DNA of 64,000 nucleotides, taken from assembly GCA_002900995.3 (NCBI GenBank), contig CM035315.1, positions 2,325,826-2,389,825 of the forward strand. Direction: 5' to 3'. The stretch comes from Ganoderma boninense (taxonomy: Eukaryota; Basidiomycota; Agaricomycetes; Polyporales; Polyporaceae). Every line of letters begins with the position of its first letter. The first letter of the stretch is position 1. The notes under the pieces are model-generated. The model did no database searches. It was not told the DNA's origin and saw nothing but the letters and a program-made list of their open reading frames with translations. The translations under genes were made by a program, and so were the position numbers. Below are positions 1 to 10,100 of the stretch, piece after piece.

Positions 1-1
1 G

Positions 2-475
2 GCGAGGCTCACCGACAATCTCGATATGCTTCCTGTGGCTCTCTACGCGTCTTCCCTTCTGGGTGGAGCCGCCGTGTACGGATGGACTCGTGAGGATGGA
101 ACTGTGGAAACACTCGACGCACACGACTTGGAACGGTGCATCAACGGCTACGGAGTACTCCGCGAAGAGACGCCTGGTATTCTATCTCGCATCTTCGCGC
201 CCATTCGCCAACCCAAGTGTGCCACGGAATATCGCTGCGGTCTCTCTATCAGCTACTTTCATCACATGGCCCAAACGGACACTCGACGCCACTCCCACCT
301 GGACACCTGGTACTCCATGTTCGATGGTTGGATCAAGAATGCAGCGAACGAGCTTCGGCTGTGTAACCCGTGCTTAGAGATCTTGAAAAAGCGAGAGGAT
401 AACGAACGACTTGCCATATGGCGGAGGCTTCCAAGTATTTACGGCTTATCAACGCCGGACGGATGGGGAACGTAG
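2..475 (+). CDS. 3' end of a BTB-domain family protein (5' end outside window)
   Basis: The reading frame is open from base 2 to a stop at 475, so the window begins inside the gene and the first Met seen (base 26) is probably internal. The C-terminal layout matches the large basidiomycete family of BTB/POZ-domain proteins: a late LCNPCLEILKK segment with two Cys, then an IWRRLPSIYGL segment close to the stop, which in that family follows the BTB fold and a helical region. The BTB fold itself is not visible here. Function is unknown; relatives are annotated only by domain. The family assignment rests on C-terminal pattern recognition and is moderately secure. Confidence 0.5.
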   Translation, partial: ARLTDNLDMLPVALYASSLLGGAAVYGWTREDGTVETLDAHDLERCINGYGVLREETPGILSRIFAPIRQPKCATEYRCGLSISYFHHMAQTDTRRHSHLDTWYSMFDGWIKNAANELRLCNPCLEILKKREDNERLAIWRRLPSIYGLSTPDGWGT

Positions 476-1886
476 TACCGAGTTAAAAGTAAGCTATCAA
501 ATTATGTTTATCCGGATCAGCTTGGTTTGCTTACGACTCGACCTGGCCAACCGATTCCTTGCCCTCATTATCTTCTGCCCCGCCTTTCCCTTGGACGCCC
601 ACCCCCCATTTGCCACCTCTCCAAGGCTGGGAAGGCTCCTGTTCTAGTCCCGGTCTGCCATCGCACCCTGTCTTCTCCCGGTCGTCCACTCTCTATCCGA
701 CCATCGCGCCTCTGTCCGTCCCATCCAACCTCCGCGCCCTACGAGCCTCCATCGGCTTCGTAAGCATCACCACCCAATGCGCGCAAACGAAACGCTGTCG
801 GTGCCGTTAACAGGCGCGGTGGGCGTTGGGACCAACGATCCGTGGCAAGGGCAGCATGACAAGGCCGTCTTCGAGCCGTCTCCTACAGGTCGAGCAGAGA
901 ACCTGGCATTCAGCATCTTTCCCTGCACAGTCATCTCAAAACTATCTCTACGACGCACCACGCTCGAAGGGAACACAAGTCCCCTTTCGCCCCGCGCCGT
1001 TATGCTCACCATCACGGAGCTCACCGTTCATCTCCATGACAAGCGCTTCATCCGGAGATGAGAAGTGGTGTCGGAGCATGGCAAGGGTATAACGTCGAAT
1101 ATGGACCTTGCTTCCAGCTTCGAGTCTGCTTTCAGTGGAGATGGGATTCAGCCTATCGCGCTCAGGCAGAACGGTGCAGCGTACAGTGACTTGCGGTATT
1201 CAGGCTGTCGGTGGGGTAGCGTCGTCTACTATCAACATTATGAGGTGTATTCGACTAGATGATATCGATTGGGGCTCACTTGAAAACTTGAGCCTTTCGC
1301 TTCGTCCCTTGTCTCACCGACCACCCAGCTGAGTCAGCAGCAGCCCCCGGACGGGGCCAACCTCGGCGCTTGTTCAGCGCCTCTGAGGGCGGCCTTGTCC
1401 ACTCATCCCAGACTCATCCCAACGAGTATTCAATTTTCGGCCTCTCGCACAACTTATCAATGGTCAGTTCCAGTGTATTTTCGAGCATTGATTGATTACT
1501 CACCAGATTCCTAGGCGAAGTTGGGCTAGGGGCGTTCTCCGAGGTTCCGATGGTCCCGGACTCCGAGCCGGCATTGTCACTGTCGGGTGTTTTCCCTCGG
1601 GGTCAAGGGGAATGTGGATCCTCCGCTAACCTGTCGGCCCAAGGTCAACAGCCTCGCACCATGCTATGCTTCTAATTACAGATGATCCTGCGTGCTATAA
1701 CACATTCTGAGCGCAAATGCACCCACTTCGCTATGTCAGATCGACGCGGCGGCCGCGGGGACGCTGAGCCCCTCAGGCGACGGTTGGAGTCGGCATATGT
1801 CAATCCCGCGTCGTATAAATACTAGGGCAGCCTCACAGACGTGGTGGTATCGCATCGTATCCTTTCCTCCTCTCGCTGACCTTCCG
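476..1886. other. intergenic region between BTB gene and phospholipase B
   Basis: This stretch holds only short overlapping frames with no recognisable domain and no convincing exon-intron chain. The right end is the promoter and 5' UTR of the phospholipase B gene. I see no tRNA or repeat here. Confidence 0.5.
1814..1821 (+). promoter_or_regulatory. TATA box of the phospholipase B gene
   Basis: A perfect TATAAATA lies 66 nt before the chosen start codon (1887). The following 60 nt are pyrimidine-rich (CCTTTCCTCCTCTC), as is common around fungal transcription starts. Assignment rests on motif and spacing only. Confidence 0.45.
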
Positions 1887-4443
1887 ATGTGGTTGGTCCA
1901 TGGCCATCTAAGACGCCTCGCGCTTCTCCTCGCTCTCGTTGCCACAGCCACCCGCGCTGCTTCCAGTGGCGCACAGTCAGTCGCATCGTATGCGCCTTAC
2001 TCGGTCTCGTGCCCTTCGGACAACTTGATACGCGACGCGCACACGGCACGAGATCTTCACCCTGTACGTCCGAGTCGAGTTCCCCACTCGTGAGCTAACC
2101 CACTTCAACTCTTCCAACCTCCCGTAGGACGAGGTCAGCTATGTCCGATCCCGAAAAGCTCTTGCGAAAGAGGCTCTGAAGGGCTGGCTGGAGAGCATCC
2201 GCGACAGGGTGTACGACGGCGAGATCTCGAAAGACGACGACATGCCCTCGATTGCCCTCGCGCTGTCCGGCGGGAATTTCCGCGCGGCGCTGTTCAACGC
2301 GGCAGCCTTGGAAGCGTTCGACGCGCGCAACACGACAAGGGTCTACAAGGGTCTAGGAGGGCTTCTCCAGTCCTCGACCTACATGTCTGCACTGTCAGGG
2401 TGTGTCAATTTGTCTTGCGCCGTCATGTTGCCCCCGACCGCCGTGACTGACCAGTCTGCAGAGGCTCCTACGTGCTCGCGAGCCTGATGTTCAACGACTT
2501 TGCGTCCGGACACGACCTCGTCTTTGGCAACAACGCTACGAGCGGATGGCAGCTCGACCAGTCTTTGTTCGCTCCGGGTCCTCAAGGCCAGGACTCGCAG
2601 ACGTTCATTACCCATCTCATCTATGACCTTGCTGCGAAGCGCTTCGGCGCAAACTTCAGCGTCACCTTCTGCGACTTGTGGGGAAGAGCTGTGAGTTGAC
2701 CCGTCTTATCCGTCAGGATGTGGGATTTTAACCAGCCGCACACATAGTTGGCATACCATTTCCTCCCGGGGACGACGCCAGATTCGTTCACTTCCAACGC
2801 CACGGCAGGGGACCACGCTGCCTCCTTGACATTCTCTTCCGCTACCAATTTGTGCGTTCAAAATTTTGGTCGTCGTATTATGGCGCCGTTGACATGCAGG
2901 CATCCAGGACGTTGTGGAAAAAGCACGAGCTCCCTTTCCCCATTGTAGTGATCAACGTGAACTCGCCCAACGCCCATGGCACACCCTTCGGCGGAAACGG
3001 GTCGGTCTCCCTAGAGACCGTAGTCTACGAACTATCGCCCCTCGAGTTCGGCTCGTACGAGCCCCAGCTCTCCTCGTTCGTTCCCCTCTCGTACCTCGGC
3101 TCGACCCTCGCCGGCGGCAAACCGTCGCGCTGCGTGAACGGCTTCGACAACGCGGGCCTCGTGATAGGCACGTCCTCCTGCGACTTCAACCCCCTCAACA
3201 TCACCCACTCGCCAGAGTGGACAAGCCCGCAGGAGCTGGGCGGCCTCGTCGCCGCGGTGAACCAGACGTTCGGCGCGCTGCAGCCGGACCAGGAGATGGA
3301 CGTGACGAGCGTCCCGAACCCGTTCTACGGGCTGAAGGCGGGGACGTACCAGGACGCGAACGAGACCGCGCTGTCGCTGTTCGACGGGTCGCTAGACGAC
3401 CAGAACGACCCGCTCTTCCCGCTGCTGGTGAAGGGCCGCAAGGTGGACGTGATTGTCGTGCTCGACTCGGTATGCAGCGTCTCCGTCTGGCCACAATATT
3501 GGACGGGTGGCTGACTTATATCGCATTTGTGGGTGAAACGCATATAGTCAGGGGAAACCAGCGACTTCAAGCCGAACGGACAGTCGCTGCTGGCGACGAA
3601 AACCAAGGTCGAGATGCTCCCCCGGGGCTTCATGAACTTCCCGACTCCCTTCCCCAACTCAACCGAGGAGTTCGTCTCCCTCGGCTTGAACAAACGCCCC
3701 GTGTTCTTCGGCTGCGACGGCGCGTCCCGTCCCAGCGACCAGTTCCCGTACGTCGTCCCACTCGCATATCTCATACTCACATCCCCCACCCTCTGCCCCC
3801 GCTAACTGTCTGTTTGTACCTGCAGTGTGCTCGTGTGGATCCCAAACAACGACCCGGGGAACGTGACGAACTTCGCCACCTCGACGCTGCAGCTCACCCG
3901 CGCGAACCAGTCCGTCATCTTCGACCGCAGCTACGTACTCGCGTCGCGCGGATACGTCAACACCACCGACGCGAGCCTCGCACAGGCGGACGCGCAGTGG
4001 GGCACATGCGTCGCATGCGCGGCCGTCGAGCGCGTACGCGCACGGAGGGGCCACAGAAGGACGACGGCGTGCGAGGCGTGCTTCGCGCGATACTGCTTCA
4101 CGGGGGGGGCCATGTCGAGTTCGTCCCGCACGGGCGACTCGGACTTGAAGCCGTCAGGGTCGGCTCAAACGGCGTCGACGGGGGTCGTCGCGGGGAATTG
4201 GCTGCCAACGCCGAGACGTCCCCGTCCGGTGGCGGCGCCGGGGCGATGGACGTGTCGACGCTCGAGCGCAACAGCTATATCATCATGGGGCTGCTTGGGG
4301 GCGCTATCGTGTTGCTCGTCGGGGTGGTGGTTATGCTTGTGCAGCAGTCGCGGCGGGCCCAGGGGGGATATGCGCCGATCAAGGAAGAGAGGATTGCGGA
4401 GAGGGACTATCGCGCGGATCGGAGGGAGGAGTACCGAGACTGA
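1887..4443 (+). CDS. lysophospholipase / phospholipase B, secreted with a C-terminal membrane segment
   Basis: This is a fungal phospholipase B (cPLA2-like fold) that removes acyl chains from phospholipids and lysophospholipids outside the cell. I join exons 1887-2063, 2128-2399, 2462-2690, 2748-2851, 2908-3469, 3548-3747 and 3826-4443. The protein opens with a signal peptide (MWLVHGHLRRLALLLALVA), then the family Y-P-V-x-C-P motif. Next come the SGGNFRA oxyanion-type motif, the nucleophile elbow ALSGGSY (the family usually has GLSGGSW), FCDLWGRALAYHFLP, PFPIVV, and a Cys-rich end with W-x-T-C-x-x-C. Many N-x-S/T sites fit secretion. After a Ser/Thr-rich stalk a hydrophobic helix (YIIMGLLGGAIVLLVGVVVM) and a basic tail follow, but in another frame. 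A one-base frame switch near 4195, or an unrecognised short intron, must connect them. The family call is firm; the C-terminus is uncertain. Confidence 0.88.
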
Positions 4444-4738
4444 CAGCTCGTCTCGTATCCATCCATTCCACGAGAAGGGAGCGCAACACCGCTGTATAGT
4501 AGAACCATGACACCTCGGGCTGTTTATTATGGGAAGCCATGTTCTACAAACTAAGGGCCACTGACAGTCACTGCTCCACGAATTCGAGTCTCGATTGCCA
4601 GAGGCTTCGATTCGCTCTCGTGACTCGCAGGGCAGTATTATGAAAGGGTGTTATTGACTGCACGTCATACCATCGACTACACCTGTACATACAGCGTGCT
4701 CGCAAACTCCGACATCTCTGTACCGGATTGGGGTCATG

Positions 4739-6075
4739 CTAGTCCAGGTCCACCTCAAAGCTACCGAGAAGACCAAAGGCGCCAGATAAGTGTGTGACCC
4801 GGCAACATGCCGCATGGATAGCCAAGTATTCGCGGTTCGGCAGCGCCAGGCGGGGATCCGTCGACTGGAACGTGATCTCCTGCCCCGCCCGGAGCCCATT
4901 AGGCGGTACCCAGGGGGAGCAGAGGCGGTAGCGATTGGGGACATCCTGAATGTCATTGAGCAGGTGAACCGTGACAGTGGATCACAGCCGAGAAGGACGA
5001 ACCTCGATGGGTTCAAACCAGAGACTGAGGACATCGAAGCGAGCGCGCAAGTCCGGAGTCACCATCATGACGTTCTCGAGCGAATAAACCCCATCCGAGT
5101 CGGAGCCTCCAAGACGGTCGACAATGTCGAAGTAGCCGAGACTTTTCAAAACGTCCTGCTGAGTGTGGAGGCCGTGATCGTGCTTCAGCGAGCTCAGTGA
5201 ATGTCCGCACTATAACCAACAGAAGGCCTACCTCATTCGTCGTCCCCTCACTGGTGGTATCCACGCCGGCCCATTCCGGGAAGATGTGACAAAGCCGGAG
5301 GCAGGAAACGTCGCCCGCGTAGAACTCGCCGGTCTGACTGTGGAGTCCTTCGGCAAATGGTAGATCGAGAATGCGCGTGACTATGCAGCGATGATCCTCG
5401 CGGTGCTTTGCCTGTACGCAGTATGAGAAACAGCAAGGTGAGTGAAAAGAATGTCGACATGACACCGTGCCAGTTTTCTCGCCGTGAAATAACTCTTCGG
5501 AGTTTTGGAAAGCATCTGGTCGACCTCGTCTTTGGTGAGCTCGAACGAGGCCCAGCTAACGGGAGACGCTCGGATGGAAGACGATGAAGATTCTTCGTCG
5601 GACTTCGAAGATGGCGACGATACGTTAATGGAACCAGGCGAAGGTACATCAGGGATCTGGCGCTTGCTCTTATGAACTCATCCGCCACTACGTCAGACGA
5701 ATCAACCTCAGACTAAAGGATTTGATACTCACATGGACGGAGGAGAAGGTCCTTGTAAACCGCGCCCAACTTGACCAACACCTCCGCTTGAGTTTCGTCG
5801 CCTCCCATCGACTCCTTTCGGCAGGAGATGATGTCTTTCGAAATCTTGGAGATGGCTGTCTCGGAAAGCAAACCGGACTGAGAGAGAAGGTGTCCGAGGA
5901 TGCGAATATTCACCAGCTTCTCCCTCACGGTGTCGTCGGAGTGAGATTGGATAGGGTCTACAATGCGCTCGGCCAAGTGACAAAGCTCGTATGCGTTGAC
6001 GACATCACGATTGGGATGAGTGAAATGGGCCGTGAGTGGCTGAGGATAACACCGGAGGTTGTCGATACGCTGCAT
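4739..6075 (-). CDS. HNH_2-type domain protein, copy A
   Basis: This belongs to a basidiomycete-expanded family with an HNH-endonuclease-like core (HNH_2). Exon 1 (6075-5733) encodes a helical N-terminus. Exon 2 (from 5676) is Ser-rich and ends in the conserved ELTKDEVDQML. Exon 3 carries HREDHRCIVTRILDLPF and LRLCHIFPEW, the Cys and His of the core. Exon 4 carries VLKSLGYFDIVDRLGG and SLENVMM, then DLRARFD and LWFEPIE. The last exon (4945-4739) reads VPNRYRLCSPWVPPNGL and ends EVDLD-stop. The His normally near the end of the HNH motif (DLHxxFD) is Arg here, so nuclease activity is doubtful. The gene is convergent with phospholipase B and has a close paralogue on the other side of MSH6. Exon 2/3 and 3/4 splice sites are approximate. 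Confidence 0.78.
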
Positions 6076-6284
6076 CCTGGTTGTGGTGGACTTAAGCTTT
6101 GGGGTTGGCTAGATGTCAATAAGAGGGCAAATGAAAGGAGTCGGGCGACCGGGGCACATTAGGGGTTCGGTCGCAGCAATCCGACGGCGGCTCCACCACT
6201 TCCCGGACGTCTGTTCGGAGGAGTATCGTAGTGGGGAACCGGGCCGCGAGTGTTGAGGCGTCCACATCAATTGTCTAGTCATGA

Positions 6285-6425
6285 TCGGCGGCGACGCTTG
6301 AGCGCAACCACTATCACCATTGGACTGCTTGGCGATGCTATCGTGTTGCTTGTTAAGGTGATGATTCTGCTCGCGTAGTCGCGACGAGCAGTTGGGGGGG
6401 AACGTGTGGATCGGGGGGGGAGATA
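6285..6425 (+). pseudogene. decayed copy of the phospholipase B 3' end
   Basis: About 140 bases match the stretch at 4250-4375 that encodes the membrane segment of the phospholipase B. Shared blocks include gacgcttgagcgcaac, gctatcgtgttgct and gtcgcgacgagcag. Several substitutions and indels break the frame, and an in-frame TAG replaces a Gln codon. No other part of the phospholipase is recognisable nearby, so this is a truncated relic of a segmental copy. It lies between HNH copy A and MSH6. Confidence 0.7.
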
Positions 6426-7125
6426 TATCGAGACTGAGGATGGAAAGCGGACGTCGGACCAGAGTCGGGGTTTGAGGAAACGAACATGTCGCTAGACATG
6501 ACTGCCAATTTCTGGCGAGGAGAGCTTGCATGCGATCCGGAAGGAGATCAAGCAGCAAGGAGAGTGATGCTTCCGGATCCATCCTCGAGCCAGTACTTGC
6601 GGTACCCGCGTTCCAGGATACTGCGAGAACCATGTTGCGCCCAGCTGATCTTCCGACAGGGAGTGATTTTACTCCATCCTAGCGCGCTTCTCCGGTCTCG
6701 AATTGGTCTCGAATTATCGTCTAGGAGAGATATAGTCGACGTCGGGTCATAATTGCCAGGGGATGTGCAATGCTGAGTCTGTCGATTGATAAGTAATGTT
6801 GATAAATGCAACAACCTAGTAGCGAGAAGGAAAGGAAAATATTGAATCATCATTGACTATAAATGAAAGACCATTATCCGGGTTACTTTCATCTTGCTGT
6901 CCGCTGCGGGCATAGTAGGTGAAGTAAGCTCAGAGAAGGATCAGGAAAGTATCATCGTCACCTTATGACCCAGATCTGAGATCATGGGTGGCGGATGCAA
7001 ACAAGAGCAAATAACGCGTAGACACCGCGTCGCCGGCGCTAAATAAAGGACGCGACCGCGTTGTGTACCGCAGCGCTGTCACACCACTCCTCATCGTGCG
7101 CGTTGGCTTCGACGACGTGCTCGCC
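6426..7125. other. intergenic, upstream region of MSH6
   Basis: No gene is supported here. Short frames on both strands overlap and lack recognisable domains. The last 120 bases are CG-rich and contain the MCB-type element listed separately. Confidence 0.5.
7014..7019 (+). promoter_or_regulatory. MluI cell-cycle box (ACGCGT) upstream of MSH6
   Basis: A palindromic ACGCGT sits 107 nt before the MSH6 start codon, with further CGCG cores at 7027-7055. ACGCGT is the binding site of the MBF G1/S factor (Mbp1/Swi6 in budding yeast, Res/Cdc10 in fission yeast), which drives replication and repair genes. That MBF acts here is an inference from motif, position and gene function. Confidence 0.5.
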
Positions 7126-10100
7126 ATGGCCCCCACCGCCAAAAACAACGTTGACAACATGAAGCAAAAGTCCCTCATGTCTTTCTTCGGCAAGAAGGAT
7201 GGCGCAGACAGCAAGGGACCCTCCGCTGCCGGCAAAACAAAGCCCAAGCCTGCAGTGACCGCGACCCCGGCCAAGTCTGCGAAACCGAAGCCGCGGAACA
7301 AGGAAAACCCCCCGTCGTCTCCTCCGGCCCCAACAGATGTGCATACACCCATGTCCAAGGGCAACTCCCGGTCATCCGGCATCGTCAGCGCAACGTACAC
7401 TCGCAGCTCCGTGGGCGGCAGTAGCGGGCGCGACACCCCTCCGACGAGCGACCCCATCGACGTCGACATGTCTTCAGAAGTCGACCCCTCAGAGGCACTC
7501 CAGAGTAGCGCGGTGAAGTCGGTGCGTGATGTCACGCCAACTGCGCATGTAGTCGATGACCACTCACCACGGGCGCAGAATACCACGCGTCGGAAGCGGA
7601 AGATCGTTGTCGAAGACTCGGACGATGACCTACCGCCAAGCGACCCGATTCCGTACGGAAAACCCAATGATCGGTCGAAGAAGCCGCGGATGGCTGCTGT
7701 GTTTTCGGATGTGGAGGACGACGGGGAGGAGGCGCCTGAGATGAACTCCTTCGCGAAACGGTTGACCAAGTACCAAAAGTCGCCAGCGAAATCAAAGTCA
7801 AGAGGTATGCCCCTTCACCTCTGCTGTTTTGAAATTGACTTCACATCACGTTAGGACGGAAGAAGGCGGACGATGATGACGACGACTTCATCGTTCCAGA
7901 CGACATTGACGAGGAGGACGAGGAGGTGGAAGCGTCGTCGGCCCGCGGCCGTTCTTCGTCCCGCGCCTCTTCTCGTATGTCTTCGCGCTCCACCGCCCTC
8001 TCTGAACTCGACAGCGACCTAGACCTCGACGACGATGACGACGAACCCAAGTCCAAGTCTAAGTCCAAATCCAAGTCCAAGGCGTCCTCCAAGAAGACGG
8101 CGGCGCCCCCACGGCCACCCCTGAAGCATGAGTCGTCCTCTAAGGGACCCGGCGGGAGCGCGTTCCTGACCGCAGCGGAGCAGCGCGCGCTGAAGCAGAA
8201 GTCGGAGAAGAAGGCGGCCGAGGACCCGTTCGGCTTCCTTGCGGACGTGCGCGACAAGGACGGGCTGCGGCCGGGCGAGCCGGGTTACGACCCGCGAACG
8301 TTGCACATCCCGAAGAGCGCGTGGAACGAGTTCACGCCGTTTGAGAAGCAGTTCTGGGAGATCAAGCAGAACCACTTCGACACGATCCTGTTCTTCCAGA
8401 AGGGCAAGTTCTTGGAGCTCTATGAGGAAGACGCGCGGATTGGGCACCAGGAGTTCGACTTGAAGTTGACGCAGCGCGTGAAGATGAGCATGGTGCGTTG
8501 CATTCCACACTGTCGTGCAGCCGTTTGGGGGTCCTGATGTGAAGAACAGGTTGGCGTTCCGGAGATGTCATTCAACTTTTGGGCCGCCAAGTTCCTCGCG
8601 AAAGGTGCGGGTGTCCTGCTTGAGCGCCATGCCCGCGGGGGCTAACTTCTCACCGCAGGATACAAGGTCGGCCGAGTTGACCAGGCGGAGACGGCATTGG
8701 GTGCGGAGATGCGCCTTGCTGCAAACAAGAAGTCGAAGAAACCTCCCGCAGCAGATAAAGGCAAGGACAAGATTGTCCGACGGGAGCTCAACAAAGTCTT
8801 CACGAACGGCACACTCGTCGACGCTGAACTGCTCACGGACGACCAAGCCGGACACTGCGTGTCGATCCGCGAAGAAGAGGACACTGAGACAAAGGACGGG
8901 AAACAGACCTTCGGTATATGCGTGCTAGACAGCGCGACGAGCGAATTCAATCTGAGCGCATTCGAAGACGACGTATGTAGGACGAGGCTGGAGACGATGA
9001 TGCGGCAGCTGAGGCCCAAGGAGATCATCTTCACCAAGGCAAGTCACCGAGCGCACCTTCTGGTATTACTCGCGTTCTGATGATGGCCTTGTAGGGTAAC
9101 CTCTCCGTGTCGACGACGCGTCTTCTCAAGTCGATTCTGCCCGGCAACTGCCTCTGGACGAGTCTCCGTGACGTGGAAGGCCTCAAGTTCAACGAGACGG
9201 TCAAGGAGCTCAAGAAGCTATACCCGCCATCAGAGGACGACGATGACGAGATGGCCGACAATCCGCACGGGCTGTCCAACGCGGTGCCGAGCCCCATCCG
9301 CCAGATGCTCTCGCACACTGGTGCCATTGAGGCGCTGGGGTCGATGATCTGGTACCTGAACACGCTCAACATCGACAAGGACATCCTGAGCATGAAGAAC
9401 TTCAATGTCTACGACCCAATGCGGCGCGGGCAGGGACTCGTGCTCGACGGCCAGACGCTCGCGCACATCGAGGTCCTTCAGAACAGCGAAGGCACGGAGG
9501 AGGGCACGCTCCTCAAGCTCCTCAGTCGGTGTGTCACCCCATCAGGTACGTTCGCGTTTGTTTACACTCTGGAGGACGTTGTCGTGTTGCTGCTGTATAC
9601 TCATCACGAGCTGTTTGATAGGGAAGCGGCTATTCCGTATCTGGCTCTGTATGCCCCTTCGCGAGGTCGCGGACATTACCGCGCGGCTGGACGCCGTCCA
9701 GGACCTACTCGACCACCCGACATTCGAGGGCCAGTTCACGGCGATCGTGAAGGGCCTTCCTGACCTCGAGCGGATCGTATCCCGGATCCACGCCAAGAAC
9801 TGCAAGGTCAAGGACTTCCTTAAGGTTTTGACGGTGCGTTTTCCTGTAAAGCCTGCATCGAGCGGGCTGGCTAAGGCAGAGGTACAGGCATTCAAGAACT
9901 TGAGCAAGGGACTGATCGAGCTCGCGGACACGGCGGATTCGTTCTCGTCCAGGACGATCACGGGCCTTTTGCGCTCCGCGCCGGACCTGGCTCCGAACCT
10001 CAAGCATATCAAGTCTATGTTCCAGACACCGGAAGAGAGTGCGTGATAATCATATATGCTATCGGGGAGGGGACTTACAGTTCTGAGCACAGAGAGCGAC

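Noticed and set aside
3201..3494. Arg/Ser-rich antisense frame in phospholipase B
   Set aside because: Fully contained in the main coding exon; its composition is the reverse complement of GC-rich codons.
7841..8257. Minus-strand frame rich in Ser and Asp opposite MSH6
   Set aside because: It is the antisense shadow of the acidic and Lys/Ser-rich linker of MSH6; low complexity keeps the opposite strand open.
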